This document shows, piece by piece, positions 35,337-45,424 of a stretch of DNA of 64,000 nt. Positions within the stretch are counted from its first letter, which is position 1; each line of letters opens with the position of its first letter. The notes beneath the pieces are model-generated. The model was not told the origin of the DNA, ran no database searches, and saw only the letters and a program-made list of their open reading frames with translations. Position numbers and translations under genes: made by a program. The DNA is taken from NCBI GenBank assembly GCA_018267275.1, contig JAFDYV010000007.1:1-64000 (forward strand), written 5' to 3'. The stretch is from Bacteroidota bacterium. Its GTDB lineage: Bacteria > Bacteroidota > Bacteroidia > Cytophagales > Cyclobacteriaceae.

Positions 35337-36380
35337 CTACTTCTTTTTAGTAAGAGCTCTTTTTTCAGATTCAATCAATTCTTCCCAAACTACAGTATTT
35401 ATTTTTGCCGTCAAAGGTATCGTTTTCGTATCCGATCTTTCAAATAGACTTCTTTTTATTGCTGTTATCAAAGTCTTTTGAATGCTATAATATGACAGGC
35501 CAACACAAGATTTGGCTAAAGAAGAAGCTGTCTTTTTGTTATCAAATGAAAACTTACCATTCTTAAGAGTAAGAGCAATTAGTGCCTCGATTTGTTTTAG
35601 ATTGGGTAAATCAAACTGGATACTTAAGTCGAATCTTCTTAACAGTGCATTGTCAAGTAGGTTTTTCTGGTTAGTTGCCGCAATAACAATACTAGATTGA
35701 GGTAAATAATCAAAAAGTTGAAGTATCGTATTTACAACTCGTTTCATCTCGCCATGATCTTGGCTATAATCTCTTACCTTACCCAATGAATCAAACTCAT
35801 CAATAAAAATTACGCTGTCTTCCGAGGCTGCTCTTCGAAATATCTTTGCAAGGTTCTTACTAGTCTCTCCAAGCTTGGAGGAAACAATCGCCCCAAGATT
35901 AATAACGTACATCATCTTGTTTAATTCCCCCGCAATAACATAAGATGCTAACGTTTTACCGCAGCCAGGGGGGCCATGAAGTAGTACCTTATTAGCGACA
36001 GGAAGTTCAAATGATCGGAGAAGTTCTATTCTATTGTGTTCTTCAATAAAGTATCCGAGATCACTCTTAACGTTATCATTACAAATCAAGTTTTCAAATT
36101 TGTAATCTGACGTTACCTTCTCAATAATGAACTCACCAACCTCTCTATCTTCCTCTTTTAAGGCATGTTTAACTGAACCAACCTTACTTAATCCGCTTAC
36201 TTGTTGTTGCCTTATTGAGTCCTTAAGTAAGGATTGTAATTGAAGAGCAAAGTTTATTTTTTTAGTCCTTTTTGAGTACTCAATAAGTTCATTTAGAACG
36301 GAAAAGAGCCTTTCTTGGTCGTTTTCAAGACCAAATTTCGCTATCTCTTTTATGTAATCAAATTGCCCCATTCCTGACAT
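35337..36380 (-). CDS. ietA: AAA ATPase, IetA-like partner of the subtilase
   Basis: A 347-residue AAA protein of the FtsH/spastin-like class. After a helical N-terminal segment of about 110 residues come Walker A HGPPGCGKTLAS, Walker B VIFIDEFDSLGKV, sensor 1 IVIAATNQ and the arginine finger in LLRRFD. The C-terminal lid is short. I chose ATG 36380; a TTG seven codons upstream and an ATG three codons downstream are possible. In known IetAS loci the ATPase and the protease are adjacent, usually in one direction as far as I recall. Here they face each other end to end. Like its partner it is AT-rich. It probably senses the trigger and controls the protease; that is inference. Confidence 0.78.
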   Translation of the reverse strand: MSGMGQFDYIKEIAKFGLENDQERLFSVLNELIEYSKRTKKINFALQLQSLLKDSIRQQQVSGLSKVGSVKHALKEEDREVGEFIIEKVTSDYKFENLICNDNVKSDLGYFIEEHNRIELLRSFELPVANKVLLHGPPGCGKTLASYVIAGELNKMMYVINLGAIVSSKLGETSKNLAKIFRRAASEDSVIFIDEFDSLGKVRDYSQDHGEMKRVVNTILQLFDYLPQSSIVIAATNQKNLLDNALLRRFDLSIQFDLPNLKQIEALIALTLKNGKFSFDNKKTASSLAKSCVGLSYYSIQKTLITAIKRSLFERSDTKTIPLTAKINTVVWEELIESEKRALTKKK

Positions 36381-36617
36381 TAGCACCCAAAATTTACGCA
36401 AAGTAAATCTTTTTTCAACAGCGCTTAAGGAGTTTATTAATGATAATCACGGACACACATTGCTTGGCTGCACATTCGGCCTACACCCACGAAAACCAGT
36501 CACTAATCGTGCTCTGTTTCGTGTCAGTGGACAAAATTGATAAATGAAAAATGTCGCTCCCCTAGAATCGGGCTTTATATAAAGTGTTTCGATTCGTAAG
36601 CCGGCACTAGAATGCCC

Positions 36618-37028
36618 TTAGGAAAAAACCCGTAGCGATGTGCCCGTCAATTCAGTGTTGAATCTCCGTAAGGCTGATACGGCCGGGCCTTTCGTCACTT
36701 CACCACTTAGACTAAATGTGCTTCCGTGGTTGCTGCAGAAAAAGTTGTTGGAGGCTCTTTGAAAGACAACGGGTGTACCCTGATGTGTACACGCTTGGCT
36801 CAACGCCACAAAGTTGCCTGCGGAAATCCGCACCACAATAATGCCCTGCGAAGAAACAGATCCTCCATCGGAATTCAATGCGCTATTGGCACTCAGTGTT
36901 AAGTCCAATTTAAAATCTACCGTGGCGCGAGTGGGGTTTGTTGTATTGCTGCTGCAAGAAACTAACTGACCGCAGGCGCAAGCTACCGTGCCTGCCCCTA
37001 CTATTTTAATGAATTGAGCCCTCTTCAT
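36618..37028 (-). CDS. Rieske [2Fe-2S] lipoprotein
   Basis: A 136-residue exported Rieske protein. The N-terminus MKRAQFIKIVGAGTVACACG resembles a Tat-like signal and is followed by a lipobox (LVSC, about Cys25). The cluster ligands are CTHQG (box I, Cys and His at about residues 81-83) and CSNHGSTF (box II, about residues 100-107). It should be a periplasmic one-electron carrier. No oxygenase or cytochrome bc1 subunit is adjacent, so its partner is unknown. Confidence 0.88.
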   Translation of the reverse strand: MKRAQFIKIVGAGTVACACGQLVSCSSNTTNPTRATVDFKLDLTLSANSALNSDGGSVSSQGIIVVRISAGNFVALSQACTHQGTPVVFQRASNNFFCSNHGSTFSLSGEVTKGPAVSALRRFNTELTGTSLRVFS

Positions 37029-37237
37029 CTGAATGCTCTTTCTTGTACAACACTCTTATTCAAGTTTATGTTTAAAAAATTTCTTCAGGTTTTGAGGATG
37101 CCCTTGTGTTGTTTAAAAATTTGGTTGATGGATGTGCACCCTTTTGAAACAAAAAAGGATATGCCGTTAGTGGAAATAGGTCAAATTCATAAACAACTGT
37201 GCTGTATTTTTATGAAATCAATTAATCCCAACCGAAA

Positions 37238-39634
37238 ATGAGAATACTGTTTTTATTATCCCTGCTCACATTGGCAATAGGGTTATGGGGGCAAGAAAAC
37301 CTCACCTATCAGCGGCCTCCGGAGGAAATCGCCAAACTAGTAGAGGCACCCTCTACGCCCGCTGTGATTTTCTCGCCAGACAAAAGCTGGATGGTGCTTT
37401 TAGACCGTTCTGATTTGCCCACCATTGAAGAATTGAGTCGGCCCGAGTTGCGCATTGCAGGCTTGCGCATTAATCCAGACAACTTTGGGCCTAGCCGAAA
37501 CAACTTCTTTATCAACGTAAAGTTGAAAAGCATGAAGGACAAAAAAGATTTTGTAGTTGCCGGTCTTCCTGCCAACCTACAAATCAGTCAGGTGGCATTC
37601 TCACCCGATAGTAAGAAGATCGCACTGCTAAACACTACCCCGCAACAAATAGAGTTATGGCTGGTTGACATCACCACCCAAAGTGCAAAAAAAATTACCA
37701 ACCAAAAGATTAATGCCACGCTGAGCAGCGCCATGGCCTGGCTATCGGATTCGCAGACGATTTTGTTTTTGTCGGTGGCCGATGGCAAGAGCTTGCCTGC
37801 CAAAAACCGTGTGCCATCTGGCCCGGTGATAGAAGAGAATTTGGGGCGCAAGGCCCCCAATCGAACCTATCAAGATTTGCTGAAGAACCCATATGACGAG
37901 GCGCTGTTTGAATACTACACTACCTCGCAATTGAACCGTGTGTCGGTTCAAGGAATGGAGTCAAAAATTGGTGAGCCCGCGGTTTACCTGTCGTTCAGTC
38001 CATCACCCGATGGGCAGTCTGTGTTGGTGAAGAGAGTACAGCGTCCGTATTCCTACATTGTGCCGGCAAACTCGTTTCCACAACAAGTAGATGTAATTTC
38101 CCTTGATGGCAAGGTTGTGAAGAACGTTGCCAACATTCCGTTGGCCGACAATTTACCGATCGGGTTCAACGCAACCATCAAAGGGCCGCGCGGCCATGCG
38201 TGGCGCAACGATGTACCCAACACATTGTATTGGGTGGAGGCGCAAGATGGAGGTGATCCAAAAACCAAAGCTGATGTGCGCGATAAGGTGTACATGGCGG
38301 CAATGCCTTTTACAGCGCCCATCGAGCTGGCGAGCCTGCCACTGCGTTATGGTGGCTTGCTTTGGGGCAATGATCAAACGGCATGGGTATTTGAAAACTG
38401 GTGGGCCGATCGCAAAGAACGCACGTATGTCATCAACCCGAGCAAACCTGGCGAGAAGAAAGTATTGTTTGATCGATCGTCAGAAGATTCTTATTCAGAT
38501 CCCGGCTCACCGGTTACAAAGATCAATCAATACGGACGAGCCGTGGTTCAAATCAACAAAGACAATTCCATTCATTGGGTGGGCGAGGGTGCTTCACCCG
38601 AAGGCGATCGACCTTTTCTCGATAAAATGGATTTGAAGACGGGCAAGATCACCCGCCTGTGGCGCAGTGAGGCACCTTACTACGAGTATGTGGTTTCAGT
38701 GATTGATCCTGCAAAAGGTGTGTTTGTTACTTCGCGCGAGTCGCAAACGGAAAATCCAAACTATTTCATTCGCACACTAGGGGCCAAAACGTTGAACCAG
38801 CTTACAAATTTTGCACACCCTTATCCGCAAATCAAGGATGTGAAAAAGCAAGTATTGAAATACAAGCGAGAAGATGGTGTAGCCCTCACGGCCGATTTGT
38901 ATTTGCCACCTAACTATAAAAAAGAAGATGGCCCGCTGCCCACTTTTTTCTGGGCATATCCCGAAGAGTTTAAATCAAAGAACAATGCCGGCCAAGTGAA
39001 GGGTTCGCCTTACACGTTTACCCGTTTAAGTTGGGGCACGCCAATCTATTGGGTAACGCGTGGCTATGCAATTTTAGATAATGCCTCCATACCCATTGTG
39101 GGCGAAGGGGACAAAGAGCCAAATGACACTTATGTTCAGCAATTGGTGGCCAGTGCCAAAGCAGCGATTGATTATGCTGCAAGCATGGGTGTTACAGATC
39201 CGAAGCGTGTGGCTGCGGGCGGCCACAGCTACGGTGCTTTTATGACGGGCAACTTGTTGGCCCACTCCGATTTGTTTGCAGCAGGCATTGCACGCAGTGG
39301 TGCTTATAACCGTACCCTTACACCTTTTGGATTTCAGAGTGAAGAGCGCACCTATTGGCAAGCGCCACAAGTGTATTACGAAATGTCGCCTTTTGCTTAT
39401 GCCGACAAGCTGAAAGAGCCAATTCTTTTAATCCATGGCGAAGCCGACAACAACAGCGGTACATTCCCCATTCAAAGCGAGCGTTTCTACAATGCCCTGA
39501 AGGGGCACGGTGGCACAACGCGTTTTGTATTACTGCCTTTTGAAAGCCACGGTTACCGTGCCAAAGAATCGGTGTTGCACATGCTTTGGGAAATGGATCA
39601 GTGGTTGGAGAAATATGTGAAAAAAGCGAAGTAG
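37238..39634 (+). CDS. Exported S9-family (prolyl oligopeptidase-like) peptidase
   Basis: A 798-residue serine peptidase with a signal peptide (MRILFLLSLLTLAIGLWGQ), an N-terminal beta-propeller (about residues 40-540, repeated FSPDSKKIAL-like blades) and a C-terminal alpha/beta-hydrolase domain. The nucleophile elbow GGHSYGAF (Ser about residue 665), Asp in LIHGEADNNSGT and His in FESHGYR form the triad. The insertion pattern resembles the glutamyl/acylaminoacyl endopeptidases of plants and Bacteroidota. It is probably a periplasmic oligopeptide scavenger. It stands alone and ends at a terminator shared with the converging alpha-2-macroglobulin gene. Confidence 0.9.
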   Translation: MRILFLLSLLTLAIGLWGQENLTYQRPPEEIAKLVEAPSTPAVIFSPDKSWMVLLDRSDLPTIEELSRPELRIAGLRINPDNFGPSRNNFFINVKLKSMKDKKDFVVAGLPANLQISQVAFSPDSKKIALLNTTPQQIELWLVDITTQSAKKITNQKINATLSSAMAWLSDSQTILFLSVADGKSLPAKNRVPSGPVIEENLGRKAPNRTYQDLLKNPYDEALFEYYTTSQLNRVSVQGMESKIGEPAVYLSFSPSPDGQSVLVKRVQRPYSYIVPANSFPQQVDVISLDGKVVKNVANIPLADNLPIGFNATIKGPRGHAWRNDVPNTLYWVEAQDGGDPKTKADVRDKVYMAAMPFTAPIELASLPLRYGGLLWGNDQTAWVFENWWADRKERTYVINPSKPGEKKVLFDRSSEDSYSDPGSPVTKINQYGRAVVQINKDNSIHWVGEGASPEGDRPFLDKMDLKTGKITRLWRSEAPYYEYVVSVIDPAKGVFVTSRESQTENPNYFIRTLGAKTLNQLTNFAHPYPQIKDVKKQVLKYKREDGVALTADLYLPPNYKKEDGPLPTFFWAYPEEFKSKNNAGQVKGSPYTFTRLSWGTPIYWVTRGYAILDNASIPIVGEGDKEPNDTYVQQLVASAKAAIDYAASMGVTDPKRVAAGGHSYGAFMTGNLLAHSDLFAAGIARSGAYNRTLTPFGFQSEERTYWQAPQVYYEMSPFAYADKLKEPILLIHGEADNNSGTFPIQSERFYNALKGHGGTTRFVLLPFESHGYRAKESVLHMLWEMDQWLEKYVKKAK

Positions 39635-39650
39635 CAAATTCAGCGAAACA

Positions 39651-39683
39651 AAAAGCCCCGACTTTCAGTTCGGGGCTTTTTTA
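39651..39683. terminator. Bidirectional terminator between S9 peptidase and alpha-2-macroglobulin genes
   Basis: The inverted repeat AAAAGCCCCGA (39651-39661) / TCGGGGCTTTT (39670-39680) has an 8-nt loop and T runs outwards on both strands. The next base triplet, at 39684-39686, is the stop codon of the minus-strand gene. Confidence 0.85.
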
Positions 39684-42600
39684 TTATTGATTTGCTGTTG
39701 TTATTCGTTTCACCACCTCCAACATCTGCCCCTTCTGCTTGGCATAAATGCTGTGGTCATACATCGCTTCACAGCTTGTGCCCGGCAAGTAAAATACGCC
39801 TGCGTAAGAAGCGGTGAGCACCACCGAGAAAGTTCGCTCGCCATAAGCGCCCAACCTAAAGTAGGTGTACACACGGTCATCGCGAATGTCTTGATAGTCG
39901 CTTCGATCGGTTTTCTCCAAGCCTTCATCATCAGTTAGTCGCAGGTTATTGATTTCCCAACCGCTGGGGAACACCTGCGCCAGCGCTAAATTCTGATAAT
40001 CGTTTCTAACGCCCGGATTTTTTACGGTGACGCGCGCCATCAATTCGGTGCCTTGTTCCAACCGCGACACATCAATCGCGTTGCCTTTCAAGTCGGTATA
40101 TACAGTTTTCACAATCAAGTTGCTTTCTTCCGCAACCTCTTGGCCTTGTGCGGGTATGCCCGAGTTGATTAACCGGACAAACAATGTGCTGCTGCCTTGA
40201 TTCGTCACCTTGATGGGAGCCTTCTGCAAGCCTTTCACTTCTAAAGCAGCCTGCGAAACGGGCAACTGCGATACCGCGGAAAGTTGTTTACCGCTATAAT
40301 TATAAGCGTACCTCAAATCGCCCGGCTTTTCGTTGGCCACATATTGCCCGACCGACTTTAAGCTGTAGGCAATGGTTTGTGTGCTCAACCAGGCATTTGG
40401 GTTGCTTAGCTCCATTGCGATTTCTCGCAGCACTTCAAAGCCTTTTGTTTTGTCTTTGAGCAGCACGAGCGTCTCTAAAATAATGGCCTTGTCACGCACA
40501 TCACTGCCATAAGTGTATCCTAGCTCTTGGTACTTCTTCAATTTAATCGACAAACTCTCGATCAATTTTTTTGCGGCTTCGGGCTGGCCAACTCTTGCAT
40601 ACGCTGCAGCCAACATCCATTTCGATTGATTGGAAATCGTTAACTCGCGCAAGCGATTCATTGCGGGTAATTCGGGTGCGCCCGCCATTGCCAACGTGTA
40701 CAATCGATATGCCTGAATCAAATCGTTCTGGTAATAACCACCATCATTCATGCGCCACTCAAGCGTTCTGTTTTTCTGAAATTTCTTCCATCGCTTCAGC
40801 ATGTCGTCTGGCACATAATATCCCGCATTGGTGGCTTCCAATATAAAATGCCCTGCATAGTTGGTGCCCCAATCATCGGCTTCTGCATTGCCGGGCCAAT
40901 ACCCAAAACCTCCACTATGGGTGATGAAAAGCTTTAGCCGCTCAATAGCCCGTGTTACGTTTCCTTTGATTCGGTTTTTTTCAGTATCGGTCAACTCTTT
41001 CACTACATGCAAATACAATTGAGGGAAAGCGGCCGATGTTGTTTGTTCGATACAGCCGTGTGGATATTCCATCAGGTAACGCAACCGATAGCCTAAGTTG
41101 ATGGGCGGAATAGACGATACTTCCAAAGTTGCTGAATTCGTTCCGGCCACACCCACAGGCGTAACGGCACCGTCCCAGGATTTACCTCCTTCGAGCACCA
41201 TTTCTGTAATTTGCGTAGCTGGCAAATTTGGATTGCGGACTTCAATCTCAATTTCATCAGTGGATTGATAGTTGCCAGATGACGCTTTCACAGTCACTTT
41301 TGCTATGCCCACTGCCGACTGCACATTTAATTGGAAGTCTACCGTTAAATCTCCGGAAGGAGGAATGACTACAGATTGCGTATTTCCATTTGGCAACGAA
41401 AGTGGTCCGTTGGCGGCCACTTCAATTTTTACATTCTTGATTTTCTTATCAGAAGCAAAAAGCGTGATGGGCAGTTTTACTTTTTCATCGGGCCCCAGCA
41501 CACGCGGTAAGGTAGCCAACACCATTAAAGGTTTGCGTACAGGTGCTACTTTTTCTGCTTGGCCGTAGGCACCGTCATTGCCTGCCACCACCATTACTTT
41601 TACGGAACCAATGTATTGTGGCATTGTAAACTTCAATTCCCTTCCACCACCTTCTACCGTAAACGGCCCAAAGTATTTCACTACAGGTTTGAATCGGTTA
41701 GCGCGCGGGTCATCGTCTTTTGCTTTCAGCTCATCGCCACCGCCAATGGCAAGCAAGCGTTCGATACGCGAACCAAAGGCGCCCATCACTTCGTCATACA
41801 AATCCCAGGTTTTTACACCCAGCCCCTCGCGTGCATAAAATCGTTTCCATGGCTCGGGAGTTTTGAAACGCGTGATGTCGAGCAGTCCTTCGTCCACCAT
41901 GGCGAGTGTGAACGTCATTTTCTTTTTGTTCTTCTCAGAAACTTTGATGCGCACTTCTTGGCCCGGTTCCAGTTCGTTGGCCATTTCAATCAAAGGCTCC
42001 AAATGTGTTCCTGGATTTTCTACACCCACCGGAATCACGCCATACAATCGAATGGGTAAATCGTTGGTGGTTTGGGCGTGTGGCTGCAACAAGGTTACGT
42101 TCACAAAAACGTTCGGAGTCATTTCCGGAGTCGCATCAATCACAATTTTATTATCACCTTTTTTGGTTTCTACCCATTGGGTCGAAATTACCTTTGTGCC
42201 ATTCTCAATCGCTACCAGCGCACGGCCTTCGCCACTACCGGGTATGGTGAGGTTTATTTTTTCGCCCACCACATAACTGTTTTTGTCTGAAGCGAATTGC
42301 AAACGCGTGGCGGCACCTTTTTGCTCACGCGCGTAGCGACCAAAATAACCGGGTGCATCTATGTACACGGTCTTGCCGGTGCAATGACCGGAAACAGGAT
42401 CGCAAACTCTAAGATAGTAGGTTCCCCAATCGGCCTCAGCCACTGAAAAAGTCCAGCTGGCTTTGCCGTTGGTCGCACTCACCTTTCCACTGCTCACCAA
42501 GGCCGAACTGTTTTCTTCGATGTAATTGGCAATGGTGTTGTATGAATTACTCCACCACCAATACCGCTCCAGTCGATAGAGATTGATTTCAACCCCCGCG

Positions 42601-45248
42601 CGCGAAACTGGTTTCCCATCAATATCCAAGAAAACCACATCCACTTTTTGATCTTGGTTGGTGTACAGCATGCCACTGTATTTTTCTCCGGGCGGAACGC
42701 GAAGGCCGGCATACGATTCATATGGGTAGAATGGAAGTGTGAACCGGTCGATGCTGAAGTTACCACTCTCTTCAAAAACTTTGCCTTTGAAAACTGCGGT
42801 CATAAAACCGGGATAATTGCCTTTATCTAACGTTGCGTTGAAAGTTGCTTTGCCATCGGCATCGGTGTAGCCTTCAAAAATAGATTTGGTGGTAGGCGAG
42901 TAGTTTTGATTGGGCTCTTGAAAAACAAAGTCATCATATTTTACAAAGGTGGTGGTGTTTGCTAAAACGGTCGCGTCAAATTCTGCTTTCAAGTTTTTAC
43001 CGGGTGCTCCGTGCAACCAGTTTACCTGCAAGTTACCCTGCACATTTGCGTCTGTTAACCGCTCTTGCCCAAAACTCAAGTTGATTTTCAGTCGATTGGG
43101 TTTCACTGTTTCAATCTTGATCTGTTGACTGAATTCTGTGCCTCCCACTTTTACTTTTGCGCTCCAATTGCCCGTTGGGGCATCGGCACTGGTGGCAGTG
43201 GCAAATTTGTAAAAACCATTTTCAGAAGAAGATTTCACCAAACGATTCGTTACTACGCCCATCGGATTAGTTAGTTCAAAGACTACTGGATGAGTGGCCG
43301 GAAGCGTTTTGTTTCGGTCTTCTAAAATAAAGCTTAGGTAAAGCGAATCGCCCGGGCGCCACACACCACGCTCGCCATACAAAAATCCTTTCAATCCTTT
43401 GCTCACGCTTTCGCCCGACACATCAAAACCGCTTAGCGAAAGCGATTCTCCATCTACCAATCGCATGTACCCACGTTGCGAACCATTTTTCGCGACCACG
43501 GCAAACGGCTGCACGGTAGATGGTAAAGTAGCCTTACCATCGCGGTCAGTTGTTACTTTGCCCAACGATTGCAACTGAAAATCATAAAACTCTACTTCTA
43601 CACCCGATAAAGGCTGTGTGGTTTTTAAGTCTGTGGAAAAGACTGTTGTTGTTTGGTCGTCTCCATGCTTGGCAATCAGGCCAATGTCACTTGCCAACAC
43701 ATTCTTTTGAATGTTGCGAGATGAGGAGTAATACGATCCGTTGCAAGGGTTGTCGCGTTGTTGCCAATCATAGTCGCCAACATAATAGTAGTCGTCATAA
43801 TATTCGTATTCGCGATAGCCTTCGTATTCGCTGGGCTCCTCAATGTCTTGAATGGTCAACTCGCTTTCTTCCAGGCCTTCGCACTGATACACCGCATATG
43901 ATTTTTTGAACCGCATTGAAACTTGGTAAATCGCTCCGGGCTGCGTATTGATTAACTTGGCGAGGTCGAGCGTGAAGCGATTCCATTTGCCCAAATCGGT
44001 GATGCCGGTGTTATCGAGTTGCACGGTTTTTTTGAGCACATTTCTCCCCACACGATACATTTCGCGATTGCCCGCAATGTTATTCACTTGCAAGAACTGC
44101 AAGATGTTGTTTTCGAAAACACGTTTCACTTCTACGTCTACTGCTTTCAGATTGACAGCTTCAAATGGAAGCACCAAGCCATCGGTGCTGGGCAATATGG
44201 AGCCTTTGCCCACGAAGCGTACTTCTGGCTTCAGTTGCTCAAATACTACTTCCACCGAAGTGGGGTCTTTCATTCGGTAGTCTACAATGTTGCGCACTCC
44301 CGCTTCCACCGAAACGATTTTGGTGCCCACCTGCCTTACGGGAGGATATACCCATATTTCGTTGTCGCGAATGTCAAACTCAAGTTGTTGGCCACGGTCG
44401 TCACCAATGGATATCAAACCTTGCAACGATTGCTTTTCTTTCAATGGGTCTGAAAATTGCAGGACTACATATTGATTGGGGTTTTGCACCACACGTGCAT
44501 TCATGATTTTGAAATCGCCCAATGCGGGCACTTCTACTTTTTCTTCGGCTGTACGGTCTACCCCAATACTTTTTCCATTTACTGCGATGGCCACAGTGCT
44601 TGCTTGTTCGGTGCGCGCCACCTCTTCAATAACAAAGCCATGCTGCTTACCCTCGGCTGAGTGTTGCCAAGTAACCTTCAGGCTCTTGCCGCTTTGTTGG
44701 GCCGAAAGAATTTTTTCCGTTGCCTCTGTGTCTGCATAATCAGCTGTTTGCAAGGTGCCCTCTACTTTCAACCGTTTCAATTCGGTCTTCACATACGGCT
44801 TGATGTTCTCGATAGAGAATTCAAAGTTCTGCGGGATTACCTGAAACGAATATTTGAACTCTTCCAGCTCTTTGGCCACATTAAAAAGTTTTGACAGCCG
44901 TAGCGTTGCGTCAAATACCTGGCCGTTGGGCATTCTCCCTTCGGGTTTGAATTCTAATGTGCGCAAGTCCAGCCAACTCGCCTTCCCTTTGATGGAGGGT
45001 GAGAAGACGAAATACTTCTGCGCATCCTCTCCTAACGCGGTGGAATCAATCGCATTCTGCGAAAACACAATTCGAATGGGAGAATTTGAATAAACCGTGC
45101 CGGCTGTATATGATGAAATATACTCGCCAAACGCTGGATTAATATAGGTGGGAGTTCGTTGTGCGTCTTTCTTGCATTGAACCATGAACATGGACACGAG
45201 CAAAAAAAACGTAACCGCAGACAGTTTGAAATGAAGCGACTTGAGCAT
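39684..45248 (-). CDS. Alpha-2-macroglobulin-family lipoprotein with thioester
   Basis: An 1854-residue bacterial alpha-2-macroglobulin, a periplasmic trap thought to capture proteases that breach the outer membrane. The signal peptide ends near FMVQC (about Cys25). Multiple macroglobulin (MG) domains follow, with GVWRPGDSLYLSFILEDR and YASDKNSYVVGEK-type landmarks, then the alpha-2-macroglobulin core (MVDEGLLDITRF). The thioester motif is PHGCIEQT with Cys1399 and Gln1402, so the cross-linking chemistry is retained. A helical thioester domain and a C-terminal beta-domain finish the chain. No pbpC, the frequent partner in Proteobacteria, is adjacent; the gene stands alone. Confidence 0.92.
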   Translation of the reverse strand: MLKSLHFKLSAVTFFLLVSMFMVQCKKDAQRTPTYINPAFGEYISSYTAGTVYSNSPIRIVFSQNAIDSTALGEDAQKYFVFSPSIKGKASWLDLRTLEFKPEGRMPNGQVFDATLRLSKLFNVAKELEEFKYSFQVIPQNFEFSIENIKPYVKTELKRLKVEGTLQTADYADTEATEKILSAQQSGKSLKVTWQHSAEGKQHGFVIEEVARTEQASTVAIAVNGKSIGVDRTAEEKVEVPALGDFKIMNARVVQNPNQYVVLQFSDPLKEKQSLQGLISIGDDRGQQLEFDIRDNEIWVYPPVRQVGTKIVSVEAGVRNIVDYRMKDPTSVEVVFEQLKPEVRFVGKGSILPSTDGLVLPFEAVNLKAVDVEVKRVFENNILQFLQVNNIAGNREMYRVGRNVLKKTVQLDNTGITDLGKWNRFTLDLAKLINTQPGAIYQVSMRFKKSYAVYQCEGLEESELTIQDIEEPSEYEGYREYEYYDDYYYVGDYDWQQRDNPCNGSYYSSSRNIQKNVLASDIGLIAKHGDDQTTTVFSTDLKTTQPLSGVEVEFYDFQLQSLGKVTTDRDGKATLPSTVQPFAVVAKNGSQRGYMRLVDGESLSLSGFDVSGESVSKGLKGFLYGERGVWRPGDSLYLSFILEDRNKTLPATHPVVFELTNPMGVVTNRLVKSSSENGFYKFATATSADAPTGNWSAKVKVGGTEFSQQIKIETVKPNRLKINLSFGQERLTDANVQGNLQVNWLHGAPGKNLKAEFDATVLANTTTFVKYDDFVFQEPNQNYSPTTKSIFEGYTDADGKATFNATLDKGNYPGFMTAVFKGKVFEESGNFSIDRFTLPFYPYESYAGLRVPPGEKYSGMLYTNQDQKVDVVFLDIDGKPVSRAGVEINLYRLERYWWWSNSYNTIANYIEENSSALVSSGKVSATNGKASWTFSVAEADWGTYYLRVCDPVSGHCTGKTVYIDAPGYFGRYAREQKGAATRLQFASDKNSYVVGEKINLTIPGSGEGRALVAIENGTKVISTQWVETKKGDNKIVIDATPEMTPNVFVNVTLLQPHAQTTNDLPIRLYGVIPVGVENPGTHLEPLIEMANELEPGQEVRIKVSEKNKKKMTFTLAMVDEGLLDITRFKTPEPWKRFYAREGLGVKTWDLYDEVMGAFGSRIERLLAIGGGDELKAKDDDPRANRFKPVVKYFGPFTVEGGGRELKFTMPQYIGSVKVMVVAGNDGAYGQAEKVAPVRKPLMVLATLPRVLGPDEKVKLPITLFASDKKIKNVKIEVAANGPLSLPNGNTQSVVIPPSGDLTVDFQLNVQSAVGIAKVTVKASSGNYQSTDEIEIEVRNPNLPATQITEMVLEGGKSWDGAVTPVGVAGTNSATLEVSSIPPINLGYRLRYLMEYPHGCIEQTTSAAFPQLYLHVVKELTDTEKNRIKGNVTRAIERLKLFITHSGGFGYWPGNAEADDWGTNYAGHFILEATNAGYYVPDDMLKRWKKFQKNRTLEWRMNDGGYYQNDLIQAYRLYTLAMAGAPELPAMNRLRELTISNQSKWMLAAAYARVGQPEAAKKLIESLSIKLKKYQELGYTYGSDVRDKAIILETLVLLKDKTKGFEVLREIAMELSNPNAWLSTQTIAYSLKSVGQYVANEKPGDLRYAYNYSGKQLSAVSQLPVSQAALEVKGLQKAPIKVTNQGSSTLFVRLINSGIPAQGQEVAEESNLIVKTVYTDLKGNAIDVSRLEQGTELMARVTVKNPGVRNDYQNLALAQVFPSGWEINNLRLTDDEGLEKTDRSDYQDIRDDRVYTYFRLGAYGERTFSVVLTASYAGVFYLPGTSCEAMYDHSIYAKQKGQMLEVVKRITTANQ

Positions 45249-45368
45249 AGTGGATGGTTTGGTAAAGATTTGGAGAACTAAAGTACAGAAAAACCCAATC
45301 TAAAAAGTGACGGTTCTTTTAACTTTTTAAGAAAGAAAAGACTGCGTTGAAAATATAGTGGGGTAGGC

Positions 45369-45402
45369 AAAAAAAAATGCCTTTGGCTTGGTAGCCAAAG
45401 GC
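45369..45402 (-). terminator. Terminator of the TonB-dependent receptor gene
   Basis: The perfect 10-bp stem GCCTTTGGCT / AGCCAAAGGC (45379-45388 and 45393-45402) has a 4-nt loop. On the minus strand it is followed by eight or nine Ts (45369-45377). It lies 22 bp beyond the receptor stop codon. Confidence 0.88.
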
Positions 45403-45424
45403 AAATACAATGAGTCAAGTAAAC

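Noticed and set aside
36381..36617. tRNA or small RNA gene after the AAA ATPase
   Set aside because: No cloverleaf or strong terminator-hairpin structure could be drawn by hand from the sequence.
37014..37241. 75-codon ORF before the S9 peptidase gene
   Set aside because: It overlaps the start of the Rieske gene on the other strand and shows no signal peptide, domain or sensible start context. It is probably the promoter region of the peptidase gene.
41559..42059. Plus-strand ORFs opposite the alpha-2-macroglobulin gene
   Set aside because: They are antisense shadows of a continuous 1854-residue gene with a clear thioester motif.
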